IMG/VR virus record: IMGVR_UViG_3300025168_000842
Span: 1 to 20,849 of that record
DNA from: a virus
Direction: 5' to 3' (one strand)
Length of the DNA: 20,849 bases
Position 1 is the stretch's first letter; each line of letters begins with the position of its first letter. A program made the position numbers and the translations under genes. A model generated the notes under the pieces. It was not told where the DNA came from, ran no database searches, and saw only the letters and a list, made by a program, of their open reading frames with translations. Shown in pieces: positions 1 to 9,532 of this stretch.

Positions 1-905
1 CGAATCAAATCCCCAGCCGCATCAGCACTTTTGTTTTTTAGTTCCAGTGCGTACTTGTCTGCTGCATCGGTTTCTTGAGTAAACGGTTGAAGAAGCTCGT
101 TCCTGACTGTTCCCCAGTTTCTGACATTGACAGAAATGTTCTGGCCCTGATATCCATCAGAAAACGCTCCAATAACAGTAAGAGTGTACTCTCCACTCAC
201 TTCTACGATTGTGTAAGCGTCATCGGGGTCTTGAAGAACACCTCCCACTTCAATTAGATACAGGTGGTCATTAGCAGACACCGGAACCGGACTAGTTAGA
301 ACTCTTGTTAAATCGTTTCCGCTAACAGTCCAAGCATCGCCGGGGGAACTTGTTGCTTGATCATTGAAGTTAAAACTCCAGTTCTGAGGCTCGCCTGTTC
401 CAGTAAGAGCTAGGTTGACTACATAGTCTTTAGTAACTGCGTCATTAGCGTTTACAGGAGTTCCTAGATTCTTGAGAATCTTTCCACCAGCATTTAGTTT
501 ATCGTCAGTGTCGGTAGGAATAGATCCCAGACCGCCGTCTATCTGTTCCTGAATGCCGAATAGAACCTGCTTAAAGGACACATTCAAGTCTTTAGCTTTG
601 AGGACTGAACCGTCTGAATACACCCGTTCAGCCGAAGCAATGCCTGTAGTTCTTCCAATACGAATCAAACTGTCAGCGTCGATGCTGTAACTCGAAGAAG
701 GATTAGCAATAACTACCTTAAGAGTCGGCGACGTTGTGACTGTCAAATCAGAAGAAGCAACTGCTGTTTTTGTAACTCCATTAGTCACAGTGACGTAAAA
801 ATCTGCGGTAGATACATAATCCAACGACAAATTATCGAATGTTCCTGCAATTTGATCGGTATCCAATTCTCCGGTCGTACCGAAGTCTATAAAGCTGTCA
901 GCCAT
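1..905 (-). CDS. Tail fibre protein, N-terminal part (T7 gp17-like), partial
   Basis: This reading frame is open from an ATG at 905 to the window edge, giving 301 codons of the N-terminal part; the stop lies outside. Residues about 80-165 resemble the T7 gp17 N-terminal domain, which attaches the fibre to the tail: a basic IRIGRTTG stretch, then the YSDGSVLKAKDLN segment at about 97-108, then KLNAGGKILKNLGTPVNANDAV at about 136-156, ending in a strand-helix pattern. Residues about 174-265 form a second beta-rich block with LYLIEVGGVLQDP at its centre, a type of module common in phage adhesins. From about 276 the sequence becomes polar and helical (QETDAADKYALELKNKSADA), the likely start of the coiled shaft. 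The receptor-binding tip is not in the window. GGAG lies 8-9 bases before the ATG. It follows internal virion protein D by 4 bases, the T7 order. Confidence 0.85.
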   Translation of the reverse strand, partial: MADSFIDFGTTGELDTDQIAGTFDNLSLDYVSTADFYVTVTNGVTKTAVASSDLTVTTSPTLKVVIANPSSSYSIDADSLIRIGRTTGIASAERVYSDGSVLKAKDLNVSFKQVLFGIQEQIDGGLGSIPTDTDDKLNAGGKILKNLGTPVNANDAVTKDYVVNLALTGTGEPQNWSFNFNDQATSSPGDAWTVSGNDLTRVLTSPVPVSANDHLYLIEVGGVLQDPDDAYTIVEVSGEYTLTVIGAFSDGYQGQNISVNVRNWGTVRNELLQPFTQETDAADKYALELKNKSADAAGDLI

Positions 906-909
906 TTAA

Positions 910-3900
910 TTATCTCCTGATTCTTTCAGATTCGGCTAGGTTGCTACGGTTGATCAACTGATTGACCGTTTGATCGACACCGGGGATCTTCAAGAACCAC
1001 AACAGCCTTGTTAGATCTTTAGCGTCACGTTTGGTGTAAGGCGAGTCCCCCAGAGCCATCAGAGCTGATTCGGTTTTCTTAACCATGCTCCACGGAACTG
1101 AACCTTCTACTGGATTGATTCCCAACCCGGTTGTCCTCATGTTTGAAGTAAACACTGGATCAAATCCCATTAGCTTAGCAGCGGGATCTACCAGCATCGG
1201 CAAAATAGTTGAATAGCTAGATCTTAAGAATCCTGATTTCAAGGCAACATCCCACCCAGAGTTTTCTAATAGATATGCTTCTCTTTCGTTCTCTGGCTTC
1301 GTCAATGCCCGTCCGTAGGTCATCAACTGGAATCCTAAGTATCCAAGACCCATTGACCCAACAACATTTACAGCTTCAGTAGCGTCTCCTCTAGAGATGC
1401 CCGCTGCAAGTTGTTTTCCTCTCGAAGCAATAGCAAATACTCGATATTGAGTCAGCAGCTTTCCTGTAAGACTTGTACTCATCCACAAAGGAACCTCGCC
1501 AAAACTCTGCCTTTGAACTGTACTGTCTACACCTCTTCGGATTGCCATAGCCAGCATGTCGTAGGCTTCTTGATCTTTGACCTTAGTAAAGTCAACGTCC
1601 ATTACTTTGTACGGACCCAGAAGGCCCTTCTTTACTTGGACAACATCAGGGTCCTGAAGAGCTGTAATGACCCGATCAAGCTCGTTATCGTTGAGTCCCA
1701 TCTGTTTCATACGGGTCCGACTCTTCCGCCACCAAGTATCAACCAGCGCAGGCTTGCCGTCCTTCAGCTTGTACGCTTCATTGACAAAGTTCTGGAAGTG
1801 GGCCTTGGTAGCCCACCGTCGCAAGAATGTATCCATTGGCATAATTGCAAGAGGATTTAGCAGGGACACCATTCGACCCTTCTCAAGGAAGTACTCAATA
1901 TGTCCCTGCTTCAAATTCTTGTCGTACCCCATGTCATCAAGACGACGCATTAGATGTTCGCCAATGTGGTAGTCAGCCCCGACCGCCATGAATGACTCAA
2001 GCTCTGCGGCAACCTTGTCGGAAAGTCGGCCATCAGCTCCCCTGAGTCCTTTTTCTTTTCTGAGGCCCATCAAGAACGTCTCAGGAATTGCTTTCAAATC
2101 AAACGACTGGGCTGCTGCCGTCAAGCTGGTGCGGCCCAATATGGAAGCTATTTCAGGAAGCTGGGCAATACCTAGAACTTGTCCCATCGTTCCTTGAGCA
2201 AACGCCTGCATCGCCATGACAAATCTAACAGCACCCTCTCCGGCTTCCCAAAGAGGCTGGCCGGTGGCTCTTCGGAAAGTCATCAGAGCTGATGTTTCAA
2301 TGAAATCAAGTTCTTTAGCAGTAATGTCTGGAGACTCGTTCTTAGCCGCTGTTCTTAGATTAGAAATAGCTTCCTCAAACGTAATGTCTGGCCGACCAAA
2401 TACAGCTTCCATCCCCTTGCGGGTCTCTACTGCTCCTACCAACCTGTGGCAATACTGAGCGCAGAGACCTTCAATATCTCGGTTCATAAACTTATCAATG
2501 TGAACATCCTTCATAGGACCTGTAGTTCCTACATAGTTTTCGTCCAACAGGATTCGATGTTTAGCAAAGCCTTGATGAGGCTCGTTGCCTACCTTGGATG
2601 TGATGCAATCAAGAATGGCTTCAATTTCATCATCGTTTATGTCTAACCGGCCATCGCTAATTTCTTTTTCCAAGTCCTTTCGGACCTCTCCAAGAAACTG
2701 TTGGCTCTTCTTATGACTGACATATGCTTGCGGGTCCATTCCGTATTTAACAATGCGTTGAGCTGCTGCTTTTGCTCCAGCATTACTAAGAGAAAACCGT
2801 TCAGCGCCGTCCGTTCTAAACTTCCGCTGCCCTGAAAGAATAGCTTCTGTGAAGAATTGAATCATGTCGTCTTCATTGTGTTTAGCAAAAGAAGTTGGAG
2901 ACCAGACTCGATGGAAATAGTGTCCAGAGTCCGGCAGCGGGTTCTTTAGAAGTCCATGCTTAGTCGCATAGGATTCCATAGTTTTATGAAACTTCTCTAG
3001 AGCCTCTACGCCCATTTCCTCTGCCCGACTAAGACCAGATCGTTGTGGGTTCGTATACGCTCGGATTAATGCTTGCTCATCAAGTTTAGAGCCGTGTTTA
3101 GCGGCCTCCCGCCGGGCAGCAGTTAGACCTGTGCTAAGTTGAATCATATTCCTCTGCACGTTGTCTTTAACAAGTGCGTGGACGTTTCGCCCTCCGCCTC
3201 GGGGAGACTCTAAAAAGTTGTTAGCAAAGTCTTGAATTTTCTTGGATGGCTGTTTAAGGAGCCTTACAGAGACTGGAGTAAGAATGTCATTTAACCAATG
3301 AGTTGCTCGGCCTCCCAACCACCACGGAGTCTCTTTGTTGCCGCCTTCAGCGTATCTAGCCGCCCTCTCGGCCCCTGTAGCGTTCTCAGCGGTTCTACCG
3401 CCTTCTTCATAGAGATCATCCGCGATTGCTCTGTGGTCGTCTACAGATACGTCACGAACACCGTCGATATGGGGGCCTCGTCCTGTTTCAACTCCATCAA
3501 CGACAATCGCCAAATCCGGCTCGTCAGTAACTGGGTGGGCAAGATCTTCTCCTTGCCGTGTAGCGTCTCTAACAGTCCTCGACAATCTCCGCTCTATAGC
3601 TTCCGCATCAGCCTTACGGATAGCCTTAAGAGACTCATCAAGCTTGGATCCTTCTTCAATGCGTTTAGCCAGCCCATATTCAGAAAGAATGTCAGCATCC
3701 ACTTTCATATTGAATGCTTTTTCTTCCCGTACAGCAATCTTACGGTTCAGCAGTTTCTCTGCATCTGCCCGCATACTCCTTGGCTGTCTTCTGTAGCCTT
3801 TGACTTTATCATCCACCGCTTGCCTGAAGGCTTGGGCGAGTGCTTCGGGATCATCAATTCCATATTCTTTAAGCGCAGCTACCACTTCATCCCGACCGTT

Positions 3901-5541
3901 AAAGTTTCTACCAGACACTCGATATAACGCATGGCTAAGAGCTGAATCAAAGTTCAACTGAGTGCCGCGTACCGACGCCGCCCTGAAGACGTTCCTTCGC
4001 CAGCCAGTAGAAGTAAACTTCTTAATCTTGGTAAAAGCCTTTTTCTTTTGGGCTTTTACTCCCGCATCGACAATGGCCTCCTTCAACTTACTAACTGAAT
4101 TCCTCATGCTGGGAGTTACAGTTACTCCTAGATCTTCAGCCATTGTGCGGAGAACTGCGGTGTCCTCAATGCCTTCTACATGTCTTTGGCCTTGCTTGCG
4201 GATCATCGAGCTTTCAACAGATCGCTGTCGAGCTTCTTCAACCTTCTGGCGAAGTCTGGCTCGGTTTCTAGAGGGAGAAGCTCCCAATGCGAGGGTATCA
4301 GACTGAGCAAACGGCACACCCAACCTGCGGGCTTCAGATTCCAAAGCCTTCTGACTGAGTTCTCGTACAGGAGTAGACTGGTGGACAGCTTGTTGAAGAG
4401 ACTCTTCTGCTCTTTCAATTTTCTTATTTACATTAGTAAGCTCGTCAGTCCACCTACCCATGTCTTGTTGCTCAATGCCAACAACTCGGTTGGGAAGCCC
4501 ATACTGGCCGGGAGCCGCTTCAAGAGAGTCCCTAGCTTGTTCCAGCCTTCTAAGATCTAGAGTTCTCTCAGTAACTTTATCTAAGGATCTTGGATCAACC
4601 AGATTAGACTCAGTAGGTCTTAGCCTTAGAAATGCAGCCGCATCTGTCCGTCCAGTAGCTTCCAAGAATTCAATAGACTCTTCAGTCATCGCTTGGCGAA
4701 CTGCGTTGTCAAACTGCCGCAAGAACATGTCCGGCTTCCAAGCACCTAGACCCGCCGATAGCGTTCCTGAGGCAGCCACAGCAAAGAAGACATCTCGGGG
4801 CCTGAGAGTCTTATCCATGCCGTACCTAGCCATCTCAAGAGGAACATCAATAGCTAGAGCGGTTGTAGCAGCTGTTGCAGCTCCTCTTGCTTTTCTTCCG
4901 TAAGTAAACCCCATACCGATTGCACTAAGAGTAGTTTTAAGCCTTTTTACTCTCATGCCTGTGGTACTCAAAGCAGCCGCAGCAGACCCAACAGGTCCTC
5001 CAGCAAAAAACCCAGCGGCAGAAGCTAAAGCAGTTAAGGCAACAGCTTCAGATCCAGATCCAATAATCATGGCAAGAACGCCACCAGTTTTGTCTAGAAT
5101 CCCACCTTTAAACAGCTCTTGTCGATACTTCTGCATCCTTCTAGCGTCGTCTGCTTCGTGCAGCAAGTGAGCATACGACACAGCGATGTCGCCAATCCGT
5201 TGCTTAGTCTCTTCGGTTAGACCGTAAGCTGCTCGCTCCATTACCTCAGGAGTTGCTACAAACTCTCTGTCGGTAACAAAGTCAGGACTCAGCATGTAGT
5301 CCCGAATAGCCTCACCTGTGTCTGTATCGTATGTAAAGGCTTGTCCAAGTTTTCCAAAGAAACCGATGTCTCTGACGTTCGACTCTGGAGACCAAACTCG
5401 ATCTAGCTCTCTTTGAGAATCAAAGGTAGACAAGTCAACATCAATAAACGAGGATGCCGGGAGCAGGTTTATCTGATCTGCCGTCATCTCAGGATCAAGC
5501 TTAGGCTCTTCAGGTTGGTAGTTTGGAGGGTAATAAACCAT
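910..5541 (-). CDS. Internal virion protein D (T7 gp16-like ejection protein)
   Basis: The protein has 1543 residues; T7 gp16 has about 1318. It is the last and largest protein of the internal core stack, placed between a gp15-like gene and the tail fibre gene as in T7, where gp16 is ejected into the cell and helps draw in DNA. Visible regions: a soluble N-terminus (1-145); hydrophobic small-residue-rich segments at about 152-193, 221-232 and 251-267 that could enter membranes; a charged coiled-coil-like region at about 320-460; a helical SAP-like stretch at about 464-490; a basic patch near 495-520; and a long helical C-terminal half. In T7 the N-terminus holds a lytic transglycosylase; I see no matching catalytic Glu-Ser or GLMQ-type motif here. 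AGGA lies 7 bases before the ATG, 9 bases after the previous stop. Function is inferred from order, size and the overall look of the C-terminal third. Confidence 0.85.
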   Translation of the reverse strand: MVYYPPNYQPEEPKLDPEMTADQINLLPASSFIDVDLSTFDSQRELDRVWSPESNVRDIGFFGKLGQAFTYDTDTGEAIRDYMLSPDFVTDREFVATPEVMERAAYGLTEETKQRIGDIAVSYAHLLHEADDARRMQKYRQELFKGGILDKTGGVLAMIIGSGSEAVALTALASAAGFFAGGPVGSAAAALSTTGMRVKRLKTTLSAIGMGFTYGRKARGAATAATTALAIDVPLEMARYGMDKTLRPRDVFFAVAASGTLSAGLGAWKPDMFLRQFDNAVRQAMTEESIEFLEATGRTDAAAFLRLRPTESNLVDPRSLDKVTERTLDLRRLEQARDSLEAAPGQYGLPNRVVGIEQQDMGRWTDELTNVNKKIERAEESLQQAVHQSTPVRELSQKALESEARRLGVPFAQSDTLALGASPSRNRARLRQKVEEARQRSVESSMIRKQGQRHVEGIEDTAVLRTMAEDLGVTVTPSMRNSVSKLKEAIVDAGVKAQKKKAFTKIKKFTSTGWRRNVFRAASVRGTQLNFDSALSHALYRVSGRNFNGRDEVVAALKEYGIDDPEALAQAFRQAVDDKVKGYRRQPRSMRADAEKLLNRKIAVREEKAFNMKVDADILSEYGLAKRIEEGSKLDESLKAIRKADAEAIERRLSRTVRDATRQGEDLAHPVTDEPDLAIVVDGVETGRGPHIDGVRDVSVDDHRAIADDLYEEGGRTAENATGAERAARYAEGGNKETPWWLGGRATHWLNDILTPVSVRLLKQPSKKIQDFANNFLESPRGGGRNVHALVKDNVQRNMIQLSTGLTAARREAAKHGSKLDEQALIRAYTNPQRSGLSRAEEMGVEALEKFHKTMESYATKHGLLKNPLPDSGHYFHRVWSPTSFAKHNEDDMIQFFTEAILSGQRKFRTDGAERFSLSNAGAKAAAQRIVKYGMDPQAYVSHKKSQQFLGEVRKDLEKEISDGRLDINDDEIEAILDCITSKVGNEPHQGFAKHRILLDENYVGTTGPMKDVHIDKFMNRDIEGLCAQYCHRLVGAVETRKGMEAVFGRPDITFEEAISNLRTAAKNESPDITAKELDFIETSALMTFRRATGQPLWEAGEGAVRFVMAMQAFAQGTMGQVLGIAQLPEIASILGRTSLTAAAQSFDLKAIPETFLMGLRKEKGLRGADGRLSDKVAAELESFMAVGADYHIGEHLMRRLDDMGYDKNLKQGHIEYFLEKGRMVSLLNPLAIMPMDTFLRRWATKAHFQNFVNEAYKLKDGKPALVDTWWRKSRTRMKQMGLNDNELDRVITALQDPDVVQVKKGLLGPYKVMDVDFTKVKDQEAYDMLAMAIRRGVDSTVQRQSFGEVPLWMSTSLTGKLLTQYRVFAIASRGKQLAAGISRGDATEAVNVVGSMGLGYLGFQLMTYGRALTKPENEREAYLLENSGWDVALKSGFLRSSYSTILPMLVDPAAKLMGFDPVFTSNMRTTGLGINPVEGSVPWSMVKKTESALMALGDSPYTKRDAKDLTRLLWFLKIPGVDQTVNQLINRSNLAESERIRR

Positions 5542-5550
5542 TTAAGATTC

Positions 5551-8244
5551 CTAAGGTTGAGGGGTCAAGTCACCGGGTTTGGGGTTCAGGTCTGGGAACT
5601 GCTGTAGAATGATATGGGCCTTCTGGGGTTCTCCCTGCCGGAACAATTCCTCAACAACTGCCTCTCTTGCGATCTTTGGATCAACCATGCCTTCTCTCCA
5701 GACAGACATACTGCTGCCACTGCCCAGTACTCGTTTATCAATTTCAAATTTAAAGGCTTGCCATTCCTGCAACGGAAGAGGACGGGGGGTAATTGCAACC
5801 GTCATTCCAGTAGGGTATCTCAAATAGGCATTCCACATTCTTCCACCTGCTGCTGGCTTAAAAATTACATCGCCAAGCGGCGAGATTCTCTCGGCTATTA
5901 CCCTTTGTTCTTCTTGAGTAAAGCTGTCGGGGTATTGACCCCTAGTCATTCCAACAGCAAGGGAGCTGCTTCTTTTCTCTCCGAACACGGATTTAAACTG
6001 TGGAATAATAGCTTCGGCACTTGCGAGTCCCACCCCTTCAATTTCAAATATCGTTCCGCCAACAAACGTAGTGCGGTCTTCGACAATTCTAATTGCTTCA
6101 GCCATGATAATATTTTTATCCAAACTGGTTCCGCCCGCCCCCGACAACGCCAGTCCATACATCATGGTCGAAAGCTCGTAGATTTCTCCTACTTTTGTCG
6201 TCAGCTCAGGCTTTGTTGCCATTGAATCGCCCGTTTGTAGCCTCAACTGTTCTCGCCAAGAACTCAGATCCTTTCTATTTTCAGGAACAGATACAAAGTC
6301 TTTAAACTGTGCAATAGCTTCATATGCACTACCAGCGTCCATAACATTTAATGTTCCATCTCTCAAAGCGCCATAACTATTCATGATGTTATTAACGCTG
6401 AGGGTGTCCCCGAATCCTCCCCAGAGTTTCTCGTTAAGAGAGGGGTTGATTTGATTCAAAGCTCGCCAATGTTCGTAAGTTTTTTCAAAATCTTTAACAA
6501 CCGGAAGTTGGTTGTCTGGTGTGGGGTCTGCTCCTTTGGAGACACCAGTAGCTGCCCGAAGCCTTTCAGAATCCAGCCACTTTTGGCTCAGTCTTCGGGT
6601 TGCCGAAACGATGTCCTTAGCTACAACATCTCCTTCATATCCATATTCAGAAACACCTTTGGCCCACGCTTCAGCCTCTGGAACTCCCGTAGATATTAGA
6701 TGTCGAACGTAGTCTGTAGTAGCTTGGCGTTGAAATCTTTTATAGACCTCTTCTACTTTTATTTCTTCAACTACAATACCGGGATGGCGAGGGTCTAAAG
6801 ACCTAAACACCATCACTTCATCTGAATCCATTTTGCTTGGGTCAAACTCAACCGGCACTCCTGTTTGTTTGCTGACCGCCTGTGCAATTTCAGCCCCAAA
6901 CTGATGGATTTGAGAAACACCTGAGTCGTCTGTAACGTCAAACAGAGTCGCGTAGGTAAACAACTCTCCAGTGTTCTTAGTCTGGCTTGCAAACCCTTGG
7001 ATACTGCGATCTAACGATGTTGTAATGACATCCATTTGCGCACCAAACAACTGCTGTGCAGTAAGAGCGTTCTGTGCTTGCATGTTCCGGTCTAGTTGCG
7101 TTTGTTTTTCCGACCTGTAAGCGACAATAGCATCTCGGCTTGCGATGTTTAATTCAGACCCTTTAGGTCCCACTTTAAGACGGTCTAGAACGCTTAGAGC
7201 CAACCCAGTATGCTTGGGGTGCTTTACTGCGATGTCAATAAGAGCTTTCCCAACCTCATCGTGCATCGTCTTGTAACTGTGGAGTTTCCCCCAGCGTTCT
7301 TGAATGGTCGCTCCGACAGAACCTAGAACGTGGTTAATGACACGCTCTTGAGTCTCCTCAGGAGTTTCCCTTCTCATTCCTTGGACCGACTGCTCCTCAC
7401 CGTTAGAAGGATTCTTCCAGACTTGGAACTCTCCACTAGGCACATTATGAAGAGGCTCCATAGCCCCTTCAGCTTGGATGAAGTCAGTAATAAGACCAGC
7501 TCTAATTCCATCGGCAAATTGTTTCTTAGAATTGCCCTGCATCCAAGAGCTGTGGCGGCTTGAAAACTCAAATGACCTTTTAGCCCAGACTTTGCCCATC
7601 TCTTGTTGGAAGGAAATTTCATCCCCACCTACGGGAACATCCATGTACTCAGACCACTTATTAGACATGGAAGTCATAAAGCCGTCCATAGTGTGATTTG
7701 ACTCGTCCAACAGCATCATTGCCATTTCACTGTTGGCTGTTGTAGTAAAGTCTCTGTCTCTGCGGCCCGCTTCGTATGTCATGTACGCTCTGGTCTGGTT
7801 CGGAGACATAGTCTCAGGGATCATTCCCTTTTCCACCATATCTGCCCAAGACATATCAGCAATCGCTAGGTCTGCAACCATCTTCTCGCGTTCTTCAACC
7901 TGCCAAGGGAGGACTCCTCGCTCTGATTTAGCAAAAGTGTCCATCGCCTGAACGCCCAGATTGGCCACCCCCATTGCAGTTTGAGACAACCCCGAAAACG
8001 CACTAGCCATTCTGGTGGAGTCCTGCTCCGCAGCTGCCGCTGCCCTGATGGCGTTGTTGGTCTGAGTCTGAAGAATCTGCATTTCTCCCGTAGGAGGAAT
8101 AGGAGCAACTGGATACGCTTCCATTGCCGGTTTGCCTTGGTTGCCCGGAACAACAGTAGTGCTGACAGGAGTGTAAGGATTCTGCCGAGAAGTACGGGTT
8201 CCCCCAGCTACTTCGTTTGGCGGTCGTTGTGGTCTTTTAGCCAT
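5551..8244 (-). CDS. Internal virion protein C (T7 gp15-like ejection protein)
   Basis: The protein has 897 residues; T7 gp15 has about 747. In T7, gp15 forms a hexameric tube of the internal core and then a periplasmic conduit during genome ejection. Here the N-terminus (about 1-60) is proline-rich and probably flexible, followed by a helical, Ala/Gln-rich region and a long alpha-helical body without obvious enzyme motifs or membrane segments. The call rests mainly on its place between gp14-like and gp16-like genes, its size and its helical composition; I do not recognise a diagnostic motif. Only 3 bases separate it from the gp14-like stop, and the upstream GGGACAATAAACA offers a weak ribosome site, so it may depend on coupling with the gene before it. 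Confidence 0.82.
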   Translation of the reverse strand: MAKRPQRPPNEVAGGTRTSRQNPYTPVSTTVVPGNQGKPAMEAYPVAPIPPTGEMQILQTQTNNAIRAAAAAEQDSTRMASAFSGLSQTAMGVANLGVQAMDTFAKSERGVLPWQVEEREKMVADLAIADMSWADMVEKGMIPETMSPNQTRAYMTYEAGRRDRDFTTTANSEMAMMLLDESNHTMDGFMTSMSNKWSEYMDVPVGGDEISFQQEMGKVWAKRSFEFSSRHSSWMQGNSKKQFADGIRAGLITDFIQAEGAMEPLHNVPSGEFQVWKNPSNGEEQSVQGMRRETPEETQERVINHVLGSVGATIQERWGKLHSYKTMHDEVGKALIDIAVKHPKHTGLALSVLDRLKVGPKGSELNIASRDAIVAYRSEKQTQLDRNMQAQNALTAQQLFGAQMDVITTSLDRSIQGFASQTKNTGELFTYATLFDVTDDSGVSQIHQFGAEIAQAVSKQTGVPVEFDPSKMDSDEVMVFRSLDPRHPGIVVEEIKVEEVYKRFQRQATTDYVRHLISTGVPEAEAWAKGVSEYGYEGDVVAKDIVSATRRLSQKWLDSERLRAATGVSKGADPTPDNQLPVVKDFEKTYEHWRALNQINPSLNEKLWGGFGDTLSVNNIMNSYGALRDGTLNVMDAGSAYEAIAQFKDFVSVPENRKDLSSWREQLRLQTGDSMATKPELTTKVGEIYELSTMMYGLALSGAGGTSLDKNIIMAEAIRIVEDRTTFVGGTIFEIEGVGLASAEAIIPQFKSVFGEKRSSSLAVGMTRGQYPDSFTQEEQRVIAERISPLGDVIFKPAAGGRMWNAYLRYPTGMTVAITPRPLPLQEWQAFKFEIDKRVLGSGSSMSVWREGMVDPKIAREAVVEELFRQGEPQKAHIILQQFPDLNPKPGDLTPQP

Positions 8245-8247
8245 TGT

Positions 8248-9069
8248 TTATTGTCCCGGCATATACCACCAAGGTGCGGTGGTTGTAGTAGTTGTTGTGT
8301 TAAAGACTCCAGCTTGATAAGCATTCAATCCGATTCCTCCGAGAGCCGTCAGACCTCCAGCAACCGCTTGACCCATTTGGAGATAATAAGGAGCCATGCT
8401 TGGAGCGTTCGGCATCGCTACCTCAGACAGTACATATGGCACTGGTTCAGGAAGCTGAATAGGAGCCAGCGGTGTCGGATAGGCTTGATTGATCATGTTT
8501 TGCATCTGTGCTTGGATGCCCTTCATTCTACGCTCGCCTTGGAGTGTCGCACTCTTAAGGTTGGCGTATTCGATCTCTGCAACTCTTGCTGACTTCAAAT
8601 GGTGTGACTGCTGTGCCAGTCGGACAGAGTTACCTACAGTTCCTGTTTCTGCTGCTGAGGCAGCGACAAACGAAGCGTTGCTTGCGGCTTCTCGGTCAGC
8701 ATTTGCCATAACGTCCATAGCCTGCATATACCTAGTATCCATCTGCTGATGAACCGCAGCAAACTGGTCTTGAGCATCTTCCTGTGCCGACCCCACCAAA
8801 GCAGAAAACTGTTCGTTCTGCCACTGCTCCATCTGCCCCCGGTACGCAACATCTTGAGCGTATACGGTTGCTCTATGGATTCCCAAAGAGTCGTAGTATG
8901 CCTGTTGTAGCTCTAGCTGCCGTCGTTCTTGCTCCGCTCGGGCTACCTGACCTTCGTATTGAGATTGAGCGGCATCTCCAGCAGCACCAGCAGAAGCTAC
9001 GCCCATGCCGACAGAAGCTGTTGTTCCAATAATGCTGGTAATCAGTAGGGCTTCAGTAACTCCGCACAT
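8248..9069 (-). CDS. Internal virion protein B (T7 gp14-like ejection protein)
   Basis: The protein has 273 residues; T7 gp14 has about 196. In T7, gp14 is the inner-core protein that forms the outer-membrane pore at ejection. The features fit: the MCG start followed by a hydrophobic small-residue segment at about 6-32, then a long Gln/Ala/Glu-rich helical region (about 33-185) in which repeated AQ and QM pairs recall T7 gp14, then a second hydrophobic glycine-rich segment at about 232-252 before a short tail. The C-terminus holds seven consecutive threonines (258-264) and ends PWWYMPGQ, a low-complexity tail worth noting. The start at 9069 is fixed by a strong GGAGG six bases upstream, inside the end of the previous gene, with which it overlaps by 17 bases. 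Confidence 0.85.
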   Translation of the reverse strand: MCGVTEALLITSIIGTTASVGMGVASAGAAGDAAQSQYEGQVARAEQERRQLELQQAYYDSLGIHRATVYAQDVAYRGQMEQWQNEQFSALVGSAQEDAQDQFAAVHQQMDTRYMQAMDVMANADREAASNASFVAASAAETGTVGNSVRLAQQSHHLKSARVAEIEYANLKSATLQGERRMKGIQAQMQNMINQAYPTPLAPIQLPEPVPYVLSEVAMPNAPSMAPYYLQMGQAVAGGLTALGGIGLNAYQAGVFNTTTTTTTAPWWYMPGQ

Positions 9070-9532
9070 TGCTCACCTCCGCAAATTCCCAAAATGTTCT
9101 GTTCTCTGGGCCAAACGTAATTGGCCTTAGAAACTTGAAGCCCAACCACTGAATCCACTTAATGTGGACAGTGTTCCGGGCATCTACGATGTTGCACACC
9201 ATGTCATAAGGCTCCAAAAGGTTTGGTAAGAATCGTTTGCTCCATCTCAGAAAGTGGAAAGAGCATTTATCAGTTACGTCATCAGTCCCTAGCATCCATA
9301 TCGACCCCCAAGCAGGATATCCCTCAAGAGGGGCTACGCCAAACATGCTTACAGGAAGATCATCCATTACAAACGTGTAGCTGCTTGGCTTAGACATCTC
9401 CAAGCCCGTTGTCAGAGCTTTGTAGGGGTCTCTAGTGCCTGTCGCGGCCAGCTCGTCTAGATCCGCTTTCCTCATATTGTCAGCAACGTGAGGAATGTGA
9501 TCTTCTTTAGATTCAATTACATTACAAATCAT
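9053..9532 (-). CDS. T7 gp13-like protein (DUF2833 / acetyltransferase-like fold)
   Basis: The protein has 159 residues, close to the roughly 138 of T7 gp13. Its pattern is that of the gp13/DUF2833 family, which looks like a GNAT acetyltransferase fold: an N-terminal helix (RKADLDELAATG), a strand carrying VMDDLPVSMFGVAP at about 55-68, WGSIWMLGTDD at about 75-85 and, near the C-terminus, IKWIQWLGFKF at about 130-140, a shape typical of the end of GNAT domains. T7 gp13 is needed for infectious particles although its place in the virion is debated; no acetylated substrate is known. The ATG overlaps the stop of tail tubular protein B as ATGA and no good Shine-Dalgarno sequence precedes it, so expression probably relies on translational coupling. 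Confidence 0.75.
   Translation of the reverse strand: MICNVIESKEDHIPHVADNMRKADLDELAATGTRDPYKALTTGLEMSKPSSYTFVMDDLPVSMFGVAPLEGYPAWGSIWMLGTDDVTDKCSFHFLRWSKRFLPNLLEPYDMVCNIVDARNTVHIKWIQWLGFKFLRPITFGPENRTFWEFAEVSNVRSY
9074..9080 (-). promoter_or_regulatory. Strong ribosome binding site for the gp14-like gene
   Basis: GGAGGTG on the minus strand, with GGAGG ending 6 bases before the ATG at 9069. It lies within the last codons of the gp13-like gene and settles the start of internal virion protein B. Confidence 0.8.

Noticed and set aside
3298-3927. Plus-strand open frame of 209 codons inside the internal virion protein D gene
   Set aside because: It is antisense to a convincing long gene, has no ribosome site of note and its translation has no recognisable domain; a shadow frame.
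5614-6225. Plus-strand open frame of 203 codons antisense to internal virion protein C
   Set aside because: Composition is Cys/Ser/Phe-rich and unlike a folded protein; all neighbours are on the minus strand.
7981-8592. Plus-strand open frame of 203 codons spanning the gp15/gp14 junction
   Set aside because: It crosses the boundary of two well-supported genes on the other strand and is rich in Arg, Ser and Cys; a shadow frame.
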